A stretch of 64,000 nucleotides of DNA from Oegoconia quadripuncta (taxonomy: Eukaryota; Arthropoda; Insecta; Lepidoptera; Autostichidae), in assembly GCA_949316235.1 (NCBI GenBank), contig OX438760.1, positions 684,501 to 748,500 on the forward strand, given 5' to 3'. Numbering within the stretch: the stretch's first letter is position 1; every line of letters starts with the position of its first letter. The notes under the pieces were generated by a model that ran no database searches, had not been told where the DNA came from, and saw only the letters and a program-made list of their open reading frames with translations. Below, piece by piece: positions 54,835-64,000 of the stretch. The position numbers were made by a program, and so were the translations under genes.

Positions 54835-56689
54835 TGAACTGAATCAGTGAAGCTATGCCTCTGAGGATGATGGGGATGGGGTCCTGCCCGGACTGGTACG
54901 CAGACAAGATGTCGCTTAGCAGCTGTATAACTGCCGTCACGTCCATCTTCCACTCCCCTGTAGCTCTGGCGCTACCCGTCGCTGTACGTGCCGGTTGCGC
55001 CTTCGGCGCCCCCGAGGGGGCGCTAGGCGCCGCCGGCTTCTGGGCTCTCGGCATCGGCTTAGGTGGCTGCTGAGGCCGGGGCGCCTTCGCCGTCTGGCTG
55101 GGCGCCTGCGGTACTGCTGCCGGTGTCGGCTGGGCCTGCGCCTGCGCAGGTTTGGCCTTTTTAGTGCCGCGCCTGCGCCGGCGTTTGGTTTTTGTGCCAC
55201 GGTCTGTGGGGTCATTCGCGGCTGCCATCAGCGTGGCTGCCGCGTTTGCCTCACCAGGTTGGGCGTCGGTGGTGGTGGCGGGCCTCTGCGCGGTCAGCGA
55301 TACCGTACCGGCCTTTTTGTTGCGCGCCTCCTTCCGGAACACGGGGCATTCCGTGTTGTTGGCCGTGTGCACCCCTTTACAGTTTGCACAGGTAGGCGGC
55401 TCTTCGTGTGGGCGTGGGCAGTCGCGGGCGGAGTGCTCTTCGCCGCAGCGCACGCACGCCATGCGACGATGGCAGTTGTGCGAGCTATGCCGGAACTGCT
55501 GGCATCTATGGCATTGGGAGGGGCCTTTCTTACCTCTCCAGGCTTCGATTTTAACGCCTGGCATGCACAGCAGCTCGGCGACTTCGTAGATGCCGGGCGT
55601 CAGATCTGGCGTGCGCTGCATCTGGGCGAAGTAAATGCAGCCTGGCCGCCCCTGGCGTGCGCGAATGGCGCGCACGTACTCGGGTACATAGCCGAGGCTA
55701 CGGAGTTCGTCCTCGATCTCCTGCGGGTCCGTGTCAACCGGAAGACCACGGATGGCAATCTTCAAGCTGCGTTCGGCTGGCAAGGAATAACAGAACCATG
55801 AGATTCCGTGTTCCTTCTCCAGCGCCGTGAGGTATCGCTGAGTAACTCTGTACTCGCTGTCATCGCGCGGTATGAAGCGAACACCCTTACCAAAGGGGCG
55901 CGCATTCGGCGCGTGGCCTAGGAGCTTCTTCAGCTCACGAAAGTGGTGCGCCCAGTTTGGCAGGTGTTCGACCACTAACGGCGGATACCTGGGGCGCTTG
56001 GCTGGTTTGCCTGCGGGCGGTTGTGCTACCACGGCGGGGGGTGGGGAGGCAGGAGGCGAGGCCGGGGACTGCACGGCTGCCATAGCTGCATACGATGCTG
56101 CTGTGGCTGGTGCGGTGTCCATGGCCTCTGGGTGGGGGTCTAGGCTCGGCATTGAGCGCGCTATTTGCGGCGTAGGCGGCATGCGCGCCCACGCGGGCAC
56201 CGGTGGGCGCGTCGGCGACGTGAACTGTATCGGCGGGGGAAAGATCTGGTGACGCAAACCAGATGGCCCTGCAGTATGCAGTGGAGGGGGTAGGGACACC
56301 GCGGAGCGCTCGCTGTCGCGGCGCTCGACGCGTGTGTCGCTTCTTCGTTTGGCCGCGGGCGACCCAACGAAAAATTCCTCACCGCCAGCTTCAGAGGTGG
56401 GGGAGGAGGGGGTCCTTGACACCATCGATGCCGTCGGGCCGGAGCATGACGGCGGAAGTGGTGCCTGGGCCTGCGCGGTAATCGCTTTCGCGATATTCGC
56501 GAGCTGCGCGGGGTTCGCGCGCCCGGTGGGCAGCCGCATATGCGGCATTGCGGTCGGTCGCTTCTGCTTCCGGACCGACGGCATCGATTTCGGCAGGGCC
56601 GGCTTGCTTGGGCCGTCCGTCTTCGAGGAGGACGCTGCGCTCCTCGAAGACGGCTGGCCCGCCGGGCGGCCACTCATTTCCTTGCCCAC
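54827..56689 (-). CDS. Jockey-type LINE ORF1, Gag-like nucleic-acid-binding protein, 620 aa
   Basis: A long Pro/Ala/Ser-rich, probably disordered N-terminal half is followed by a conserved domain with HHFRELKKLLGHAPNARPFG and SLKIAIRGLPVDTDPQEIED, as in jockey Gag proteins (pre-C2HC region). Three CCHC-type zinc knuckles come next: CHRCQQFRHSSHNC, CVRCGEEHSARDC and CANCKGVHTANNTEC. The C-terminal part is again Pro/Ala/Lys-rich. Such proteins coat the element RNA and bring it to the nucleus. The frame is intact and starts close to the 5' UTR. The end overlaps ORF2 through ATGGCTAA, as expected for reinitiation-type coupling. Confidence 0.9.
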   Translation of the reverse strand: MGKEMSGRPAGQPSSRSAASSSKTDGPSKPALPKSMPSVRKQKRPTAMPHMRLPTGRANPAQLANIAKAITAQAQAPLPPSCSGPTASMVSRTPSSPTSEAGGEEFFVGSPAAKRRSDTRVERRDSERSAVSLPPPLHTAGPSGLRHQIFPPPIQFTSPTRPPVPAWARMPPTPQIARSMPSLDPHPEAMDTAPATAASYAAMAAVQSPASPPASPPPAVVAQPPAGKPAKRPRYPPLVVEHLPNWAHHFRELKKLLGHAPNARPFGKGVRFIPRDDSEYRVTQRYLTALEKEHGISWFCYSLPAERSLKIAIRGLPVDTDPQEIEDELRSLGYVPEYVRAIRARQGRPGCIYFAQMQRTPDLTPGIYEVAELLCMPGVKIEAWRGKKGPSQCHRCQQFRHSSHNCHRRMACVRCGEEHSARDCPRPHEEPPTCANCKGVHTANNTECPVFRKEARNKKAGTVSLTAQRPATTTDAQPGEANAAATLMAAANDPTDRGTKTKRRRRRGTKKAKPAQAQAQPTPAAVPQAPSQTAKAPRPQQPPKPMPRAQKPAAPSAPSGAPKAQPARTATGSARATGEWKMDVTAVIQLLSDILSAYQSGQDPIPIILRGIASLIQFNG

Positions 56690-57219
56690 CGCGTAGGGGG
56701 GTACCCTCGCGGTCGGCGCAAAAACAAGTGGGTACTACAGACCCATTTAATTTCCTATTGCGGGTGCAATTGAAAATTAAATTTGTCTGCCACCGCCTTT
56801 AGCAGCACGGGCAGAAAAAGAAAATGGGGGTAGGCCGAGAACTACCTGGGTGCGATGGGTGGCAGACCTAAGTCTCCGCTATCCACGCGAGCACCAACCT
56901 TCGAATGCGCGGGGCTCCCTCAGCTTGAACCCGCCACTGGGTCCGCGCCAATCGACGTTGGTCCCGCGGGCCGGTGGTAGGCCGCCCGCACTGGTGTCAC
57001 TCCCTGTCCACGCTCCTCCTCGATGCTGGCACTGCAAACCAGATCACGCACAGACGCAGTCACGCACTACGCACTACACCGCAATCCGAAAAGGGCACTG
57101 CAATCCAGGGGGACCGAGAGGCTTAAGAGACGCAGGACTCAAAACTGGACGATACAAAAAGTGCGGTACACGAGGGTACCCGTACACAAAAACGTTCGTT
57201 CGTTTGATCGTATAGGCGA

Positions 57220-58494
57220 TGTTTAGTTTCGTATTAGTTTGTTTGAACGAATGGAGAGGCGACGCGGGGACGCGGGGTGAGGTACCGCCGGCCTCACGGG
57301 CGGACGGGCTCCCGCACTCGACCAGTTCCTCGCCGCCGGGAGACCGTACGCACGCCTCCGTGCCGCTAGTTGCGCCCGCGCACCAACACGTAGTTGGAAG
57401 CGAATTGTTACGCGGAGTGCCTTAGTTTGGATAATAATTATTGTTACAAGTTGATTTATACCAGTGTAGTACGCGGTGAATTGTTATTCTGTGCCGTGAA
57501 CGGATGTTTGTTGGCGTGTGCTTGCCACGCGGCATTGGAATGCGCAGGAACGCCATATTGGAGCTTGGCGGACCGACACAGGTTAATTTGTAAGGGGCCC
57601 CTTTAATACTACTAACTTGTCAGGTCGCATCTCGAAGCCGCCGCTGCATGGATTCACGCCGGTGAGTGGACTTTAACTGTATGAACCTTATTGTATGTTA
57701 GGGGATGTGGACTCCCCTTCCTGTCGGCGCTCCATTAGTGTTGTGTGAATTGTATTTGTTTAGCCCGGCGTAGCGCCGGCCTGTTCGCCCTCTCGTAGTG
57801 ATTTCACTATTTGAAAGTCGCGTCGGTAACGCCGCGGAACGTGACTCAGTGGTAACTTGAACCGTTGACTAACGACGGTTTCACTGCGGGCGCGCGCGCG
57901 AACTGCCAACCCAGCGTGGTTGGCAAGATCTGGTAGCAGAGCGTGGTTTATACCATCTGGTAACCCAACGTGGTTCATACCATTTGATAGGTGGTTCAAA
58001 CCACTTTGGTATTCGAGTAGGGTAACCACGATTAATTTGTTTGGTAAACTTAATTTAAATTAATTTATTGTTTGTTATTAGACATTCGTGTTTTGATAAC
58101 GCACTAATGGTCGCCACGCGTTGAGGAGCCACTCCACGTTTAGGCCGCGTTAGGTAGGCAGGTATTAGTGACGTTCCGATGTCTACCACTTATTATTTAA
58201 ATTAAGTTATTTGTTTGGTTTATATAACTTTAGGTTATTTTGTGAATTGGACTTTATTTGGTTAAGCTTCCACTGTGCATTTAATTTACTATTTGTTTTG
58301 AACGTGTTAACGTAAATTTTGTTGTTTTGTTGGTTTGTTCCTAGATATTTAAGTTTTTACCTCCTTGTTTATCTCAGGTAATTGTTGAGACATAGATTAA
58401 GTCTCCTAGATTAATAAGTAGGAATAGTTTCCTCATTTGATTTGAACAATTTATTTTAATTGTATACTTATATTGTTGAGGTAAAATAGGAACA
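57220..58494 (+). mobile_element. BEL/Pao element: 5' LTR and leader (boundaries uncertain)
   Basis: This region precedes the gag start. Only one LTR can lie in the window, so its ends cannot be set by comparison. A candidate start is TGTTTAGTTTCG at about 57220. A candidate primer-binding site is TGGTAGCAGAGCGTGG at 57931-57946, which would put the LTR end near 57930 and leave a leader of about 550 nt. Around the site lie imperfect repeats of CGTGGTT (57909-57990) able to form stem-loops. Confidence 0.5.
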
Positions 58495-60168
58495 ATGTCG
58501 GCATTCGCTTGTAAGGCGAGAATACGCTCGGAATTGCGTTGGTTGTCGTCAGCCCTTACCTTGGTGGGCAGACCAGATAGGCAGGATGCCTTGCTACGTC
58601 GATATGATGAATTGCCCGACCGTCTGGCCGTAGTGACGGAACAGTATGCTCTGTATTTGGAACGGGGATTTGATGTGGACAGCGCCGCCCACCAGGAGGT
58701 GGAGCGCGACATTGATCAGGTCTACGATTACTCAGATCAGCTGGCTCAAGGAGCCCTTGAAATACGCCGAGTTAGGAACCCCGAACGGAGCCCCGTCTGT
58801 CAGGAGGCGAAGCCGACACCGCCGGCGTTATTGAGTCGTCTCCCCCCTTTAGATCTCCCCCACTTCTCTGGGAGACTCGACGAGTGGATAGGCTTTTGGA
58901 ATTTATTTAATAGCCTCGTCGATGCTAGGGATGATTTGGGTGCGAGCCAGAAGCTCGCTTATTTGCTCACCGTGTTGGATGGGGAAGCTCGCGAGCTAAT
59001 TAAGCACTTGCGCCTCACGGGTGAGAACTACGCCACCGCGAAGGAAATTCTATTGAAGCGGTATCAGAATGTGCGTAGGTTGACCGATGCTCATATTGCT
59101 CAAATTTTAGCGCTTCCACGCGTTGTTAGTGTCTCACGTTTGCGGGTAGACTTTTTGAACCCTCTTCTAGCGGCATTCAACGCACTCCGTGATTTGGAGC
59201 TGCCGGTTGATGAATGGTCCGCCTTGTTGTTACACATTGTGCTCTCCCGGCTGTCGGATGAGCTGAAGGTGCGTTTTGAACGCAAATATGGTGGGGATAG
59301 CTCCATTTATTTGCCGCCCTTCAAGGATTTGTTAACCTTCTTGGAAGACGAATGTAGGTTAGTGGACAACTCTGAGGGGCCCAGCCCACTTTGGAAGCGC
59401 TCTTCAGCTGCTCAGACGTCGCCCCGTGGGAAGCCGTCAAGGGCCGGGGGCCAAGGGCCGAGTGCTGGCAAACACTATGCCACGGCTATTGATGGAGCAC
59501 GCTGTCTGATGTGCAAGGAACCCGGACATCAGGTGTTGCGGTGCAAGAAATTCCTTAGCCTGCGTGTGCAAGGGCGACGGGCTGTGGCGAAGCAGCGAAA
59601 TTGGTGCTATGGTTGCCTGGGCTCGCACTACCAGCGAGATTGTACCCAGCAACGACCATGTGGATATTGCGGTAATAATCACCACCCCGCGTTGTGTGCC
59701 AACAAGAATGGCATTGATGGTCCGAAGCAGGACCGCCCACAGGGCTCCGGGAGCCCTGGAGGCCACGGGCCTCATGCTGGGAGAAGGGGACCGGGCCCCA
59801 GGCGAGCAAGCCGAAGCTCGGATGATGAGTCAGCGGACTCGCGGCCCTCTCAAGGAGAGCGAGCGCCCCGTATGGGCGGGGGCCCCAGGGGCCAACCTCT
59901 TGTTGAGCGATCGAGGCCACAAGAAAGTTATGCTTCAGTGGCTCGCTCTGCTCCTCCGCCGATGAGACAGAGGGGATTCTCGCCGCCGCTTGCGGAATAT
60001 CCGCGCTTGGAACGCCGACCGCCCCGATTTGGTGGCAGGACCATATATCAGATCCCGGCCATAGGGCAGTTGCAGTCTCGGCAATATATGCCTGCGTGGG
60101 ATCCGCTAGATCGCTATGAGCGACCCTCCGCAGCAGGAGGAGGAGCGGATGTCCATCCCTCGTATTAG
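58495..60168 (+). CDS. BEL/Pao Gag protein, 557 aa, ending at a leaky-type TAG
   Basis: Residues 1-110 are an N-terminal helical region. The conserved BEL gag core follows, with LPPLDLPHFSGRLDEWIGFW and NLFNSLVDARDDLGASQKLAYLL (DUF1759-like). Then come Cys/His knuckles CLMCKEPGHQVLRC (337-350), CYGCLGSHYQRDC (371-383) and CGYCGNNHHPALC (389-401), and a Gly/Arg/Pro-rich tail to DVHPSY. Gag forms the particle and packages RNA. The frame ends TAG (60166-60168) immediately followed by CAATTA, and the pol frame continues without a shift, so Gag-Pol would be produced by stop-codon readthrough. The start ATG at 58495 follows an A-rich context AACAATG. Confidence 0.93.
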   Translation: MSAFACKARIRSELRWLSSALTLVGRPDRQDALLRRYDELPDRLAVVTEQYALYLERGFDVDSAAHQEVERDIDQVYDYSDQLAQGALEIRRVRNPERSPVCQEAKPTPPALLSRLPPLDLPHFSGRLDEWIGFWNLFNSLVDARDDLGASQKLAYLLTVLDGEARELIKHLRLTGENYATAKEILLKRYQNVRRLTDAHIAQILALPRVVSVSRLRVDFLNPLLAAFNALRDLELPVDEWSALLLHIVLSRLSDELKVRFERKYGGDSSIYLPPFKDLLTFLEDECRLVDNSEGPSPLWKRSSAAQTSPRGKPSRAGGQGPSAGKHYATAIDGARCLMCKEPGHQVLRCKKFLSLRVQGRRAVAKQRNWCYGCLGSHYQRDCTQQRPCGYCGNNHHPALCANKNGIDGPKQDRPQGSGSPGGHGPHAGRRGPGPRRASRSSDDESADSRPSQGERAPRMGGGPRGQPLVERSRPQESYASVARSAPPPMRQRGFSPPLAEYPRLERRPPRFGGRTIYQIPAIGQLQSRQYMPAWDPLDRYERPSAAGGGADVHPSY

Positions 60169-60174
60169 CAATTA
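60166..60174 (+). promoter_or_regulatory. Candidate stop-codon readthrough signal (TAG CAA TTA)
   Basis: The nine bases TAGCAATTA join gag to pol in one frame. UAG followed by CARYYA is the established readthrough context first described in tobacco mosaic virus; this site fits it exactly. A downstream stimulatory structure was not folded. Confidence 0.7.
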
Positions 60175-63100
60175 ACGTCACAACAACCTACCACCCAGCC
60201 AGAGACTGTTTTGTTGCCCACAGCCTCTGTTTTGATCTGGGGGCCGGAAGGAAACCGTGTAAAGGTACGGGCCTTGTTGGATTCCGGCGCGCAGGGTAGT
60301 GTTGTGTCTGTTTGGTTGGTTGAACGATTGGGTCTCAAGCTGGAGCCTCACGAGGGTAATGCACTGGGTGTTGGCGGCCTGAAGATACCCCACTTGAGAG
60401 GTCAGGTCATGTTTACGTTTACCCCGGGAACCTCTTCTAACCCGAAGATCACAACTTCGGCGATTGTGTTAGAACATGTTGTTGGTAGGCTACCTTCAGT
60501 TGAGCTGGACCCTTACGTTCTTAAATTAACTGCTGGTTTGAACCTGGCTGACCCCAAGTTCTACACTCCCAGGACTGTGGACGTATTGCTAGGAGCAGAC
60601 GTACTGGGACGATTGTTGTTGAACCATAGGTGGGTTTTGCAGCCAGGCGGCTTGGTGGCTGTACAAACAGTCTGTGGATTTGTTGTGATGGGACCCATTC
60701 GACAGTTCCCCACGTTCGATGAGAATGCTGCGCATTTTGTAGGCACCTCCCTCTCTGACGCGGTTCAGAAATTTTGGGAAGTGGAGGAGCCTCCCTCAGT
60801 CTCGCGAATGAGTCCAGAACAGGAAGAATGCGAATTGTTTTACCAGAATAATACTGGTCGTCTTCGTTCTGGCCGCTTGGTGACACGACTGCCCTTCCGT
60901 GCCGGTCGACCTCCTCTGGGTAGCTCCATTCGATTAGCAGAGAAAAGGTTAATCTCCATGGAGCACCGCATGAGCAAGGATCCGGTCTTTCGTCAGAAAT
61001 ATATAAATTTCATGCGGGAGTATGAGGATTTGGGGCACATGTCGTTGTCAAATTTAGACTGGCGCTCAGTGGAGCATTACTTTCTTCCGCACCATGCCGT
61101 CTTGAAGACGCAGAGTGGGAAGATTCGTGTTGTATTTGATGGTTCGGCACCCACATCCTCCGGTGTCTCTTTGAACCAATGTTTGCATGCCGGTCCTAAA
61201 TTGCATCGGGATATCTCGGATATTCTGACTGGCTTTCGTCGACATCAGGTAGTCTTCGTTGCTGACATCAGGATGATGTTTCGGCAGACTGTCATACATC
61301 CCGAGGACCGAAGATACCAGCTGATTTTGTGGCGTGAGAACCAAGATAATCCCGTCCAAGTATACGAGTTGAACACGAATACGTACGGGTTATCTTCAAG
61401 CCCGTTTGTTGCGATTCGGTCGCTAATGGAATTAGCTGAGCGAGAGCGCTTGAGGTTTCCGCGTGCGTCCACCATCCTACGTGAGGATCTGTATGTGGAC
61501 GATGTTTGCACCGGCGCCTCTAGTATTGAAGAGGCTCTCGTTTTGCGAGATGAATTGACCGAGATCCTAAAGTCTGGTGGTTACGAGTTGAGAAAATGGT
61601 TGTCTAACTCGCCGGAAGTTCTTGTTGGTTTACCCGAGGAACACCAGCAGGATCCGCATCTCTTTGAAAATATCGATAACCCCAATTTGGTGGCAGTTCT
61701 TGGAGTCCAGTATCGGCCCGTCCCAGATACGTTCACCTATCGGGTTAACTTGAAAGTCCCGAAGGTTTGGACGAAACGGTCGGTTTTGTCAACGGTGGCC
61801 CGGACCTTTGATCCAAATGGCTGGATTAGCCCGGTTATATTTAAAGCTAAATGCTTTCTGCAGCAGCTCTGGACTGCTGGTGTGTCATGGGACGAGCCCC
61901 TCTCCGGAGATTTACTCGCCGAGTGGGAGTATTTTGTTTCGTCTCTTCCTGATATTAATCAGGTTTCGATTCCGAGGTTGTTCCTTCCCATGGGGAAGCG
62001 GTTGGTAAGCCTTCATGGCTTTTGTGACGCCTCCGAACGTGGCTTCGGCGCGGTGGTGTTCGTGCGCACTGTTAGCGCAGCAGGAGCTGTAGCTGTGCAC
62101 TTGGTTTTGGCGAAGAGCAAGGTCGCTCCCCTTCGGACTCGACTCACGATTCCTAAGTTGGAACTAAGTGGAGCTGCTCTTCTTACGCGCCTGTTGAACC
62201 ACTTGTCCGCCACCCTAGGTAAATCGGTGGACATTACTGATATTTACGCCTGGACTGACAGCCAGATTGTTCTTTGTTGGCTGAAAGCTTCGGTCCACGC
62301 TTTGGAAATCTTCGTGGCCAACCGAGTGTCTCAAATTCAGAACTCGAAAGCGAAGTTGATTTGGCGCCACATACCCGGGGAATTGAACCCCGCAGATTGC
62401 GTATCTCGCGGTTGTAGGGCTCCGGATCTCATCGATCATCCCTTGTGGTGGGGACCGGAATGGTTGACGTTGCCAGAATCGGATTGGCCCCACACCCCTC
62501 GTTGCTCCACGGATCCATTGCCCGGATTGCGAGCATTTGCCCTCGAGCAGGAGCCTTGTTTGGATACCGAGATCTTATTGAATCGGTATAGCTCTCTTGA
62601 TAAGCTGCTTGGAGTAACAGCTTGGATTAATCGCTTTGCTCACAATTGTCGTCGCCCACGCGAGAAACGTATTTCGCCTGTCTTGGAACCACAGGAGCGT
62701 CAGGACGCCCTGCTGTTTTGGGTTCGAGCCACTCAGGCCAAAGAGTTTGAACCGGAGTTAAAGACTTTACGCTATGGTAACACCAAATTGAAGGGGGCTG
62801 TGGCTCGTCTGAATCCCTTTATTGATAACTCCGGCCTCCTCCGAGTGGGAGGTAGGCTTCGAAATGCAAACTTGATATATGGTGCTAGGCACCCTTTGTT
62901 GTTGCCCAAGAGAGGGCACTTGGTGAAATTGTTGGTGACCGACCGTCACACCAAGAACTCTCACGCTGGCTGTAATACTTTGCTAGCTATTTTGCAGCGT
63001 GAATTTTGGATATTGTCAGCTAGACGGACAATCCGTGACACCATTTTCCGGTGTATGTCTTGTTATCGGCTAAAAGCCGCCACCATGCAGCCCCAAATGG

Positions 63101-64000
63101 GTGACTTGCCTGCAGACCGTGTCACGGAAAGTAGGCCCTTTGCCGGAGTAGGTACTGATTTTGCAGGCCCGTTTACAGTCAAGGCATCGCGCCTTCGGAA
63201 CGCGAAGGTATATAAGGCGTACTTGTGTGTCTTTGTCTGTCTGTCCACCAAGGCTGTCCATTTTGAAGTGGTCTCCGAATTGTCGACGGAGGCATTTGTA
63301 GCTGCCCTTAGCAGATTTGTATCCCGCAGGGGACTGCCATCCTTGATCCGTTCTGATTGCGGCACTAATTATAAGGGTGCAGAACGGCACCTGAAAGAAG
63401 TTGTAAAATTTTTAGTTGACAACCAGGTAGACATTGGAACAACTCTCTCCCGCCGTGGGATAACCTGGAAGTTTAGTCCGCCAGTTTGTCCTCACTGGGG
63501 AGGGATATTTGAGGCTTGTGTTAAGGTAGCTAAGACCCATTTGCGTCGCGTAATTGGTGAGACCGTTCTTACCTTTGAAGAACTTGATACTGTTTTTTGT
63601 AAAATTGAGGCCGTCCTCAACTCGCGTCCGTTGTGCCCGCTCTCATCTGATGCGAATGATCTGGAGGCCTTAACTCCAGGTCACTTCCTTATTGGTCAGC
63701 CCCTCAACGCTCTGCCGGAATATCCGTTTGAGGAAGTAAGATCTCGCCGTTTGTCGCGTTACCAGCTGTTACAACAGTTGTCCCAGAGATTTTGGACACG
63801 CTGGTCGGTAGAGTATTTGCATATCTTACAACAGCGCGTTAAGTGGACTGACAAGACCAATCCACCCAGTGTTGGTGACCTCGTTTTGATAAAAGATGCT
63901 AATTCGCCGCCATTGTTCTGGCGTCGGGGGCGCATCGTCAATTTAGTATTCGGTGCTGATGGCATCCCTCGTTTTGCTGAGGTACTGGTTGGGGATTCGG
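60169..64000 (+). CDS. BEL/Pao Pol (protease, RT, RNase H, integrase), runs off the window
   Basis: Same frame as gag, open for 1277 codons to the window end. Protease: LLDSGAQGSVVS (DSG at 60280). Reverse transcriptase: HHAVLKTQSGKIRVVFDGSA, VADIRMMFRQT and LYVDDVCTGA (YVDD at 61492-61503). RNase H: HGFCDASERGFGAV, PKLELSGAALL and WTDSQIVLCWLK. Integrase: H-x-H…C-x2-C zinc region (HTKNSHAGC…CMSCYRLK), then VGTDFAGPF (Asp at 63157), IRSDCGTNY (Asp at 63355) and HWGGIFEACVK (Glu at 63511), and a C-terminal region with VGDLVLIKD. This PR-RT-RH-IN order with DUF1759/Peptidase_A17-style motifs marks BEL/Pao. No stop or frameshift was found, so the visible part is intact. The 3' end and 3' LTR lie beyond 64000. 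Confidence 0.95.

Larger units (their letters stand above)
52000..57219 (-). mobile_element. Jockey-type LINE, nearly full length
   Basis: In transcript order this holds a GC-rich 5' UTR (about 57219-56690), ORF1 (Gag-like), ORF2 (endonuclease-reverse transcriptase) overlapping ORF1 by 8 nt, and a short 3' UTR that becomes AT-rich (TAATAATAATAACC-like) near 52000. The GC-rich codon usage contrasts strongly with nearby DNA and with the other LINEs of the window. One frameshift near 54330 inactivates ORF2. Exact ends are uncertain because no target duplication could be fixed. Confidence 0.88.

Noticed and set aside
54995..55801. Long plus-strand frames over 54.9-56.8 kb (up to 268 codons)
   Set aside because: These are shadows of the GC-rich LINE ORF1 on the minus strand. 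They contain no recognisable domain.

Overview
The window looks like insect nuclear DNA, most likely from a moth or butterfly. It is AT-rich, intron-rich and packed with transposable elements. Several tRNA-headed SINE families, LINE tails ending in TGATGATGATG or (GATTTT)n, and the 'CGGCGAAAC…GACGAAGCCGCGGGC' short repeat are all of the kind common in Lepidoptera. The assignment is from recognised repeat style, not from a database search.

One host gene can be reconstructed: a two-pore-domain (K2P) potassium channel on the minus strand, 31505 down to 11896, in ten coding exons. All splice sites are GT-AG, every exon phase fits, and the exons sum to 2046 nt (681 residues). Pore 1 reads TIGYG and pore 2 reads SIGFGD. 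The cytoplasmic TM2-TM3 loop is greatly enlarged by one 947-nt exon carrying dozens of degenerate L-D-R-H/Y-x repeats. Just downstream of the pore-1 exon lie decayed tandem copies of that exon. Two short upstream ORFs precede the start codon. A GC-rich block at about 49.57-49.74 kb with a strong donor site is a possible distant 5' noncoding exon.

Layout: 0-11.9 kb is repeat-rich DNA downstream of the channel gene (LINE 3' ends, SINEs, a 0.4-kb TIR MITE). 11.9-31.6 kb is the channel gene, its introns full of SINEs and LINE fragments. 31.6-39.2 kb is LINE remnants, including a 5'-truncated reverse transcriptase at 35.2-36.4 kb. 39.26-40.98 kb is an internally deleted piggyBac-like transposon between TTAA sites. 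41.82-47.93 kb is a mariner-like element with terminal inverted repeats of about 700 bp, into which an intact Ty1/copia element (42.21-46.67 kb, LTRs apparently identical, ATGAT target duplication) has inserted. 47.9-51.9 kb is MITEs and SINEs. About 52.0-57.2 kb is a nearly full-length jockey-type LINE on the minus strand with one frameshift. About 57.2 kb to the window end is the 5' part of a BEL/Pao LTR retrotransposon on the plus strand. Its gag and pol share a reading frame and are separated by a single TAG in the context TAG CAA TTA, the classic leaky-stop context.

No rRNA, genuine tRNA gene, CRISPR array or bacterial-type operon was seen. The findings I would follow first are the channel gene with its repeat loop and decayed pore exons, the gag/pol leaky-stop arrangement, and the nested copia-in-mariner structure.
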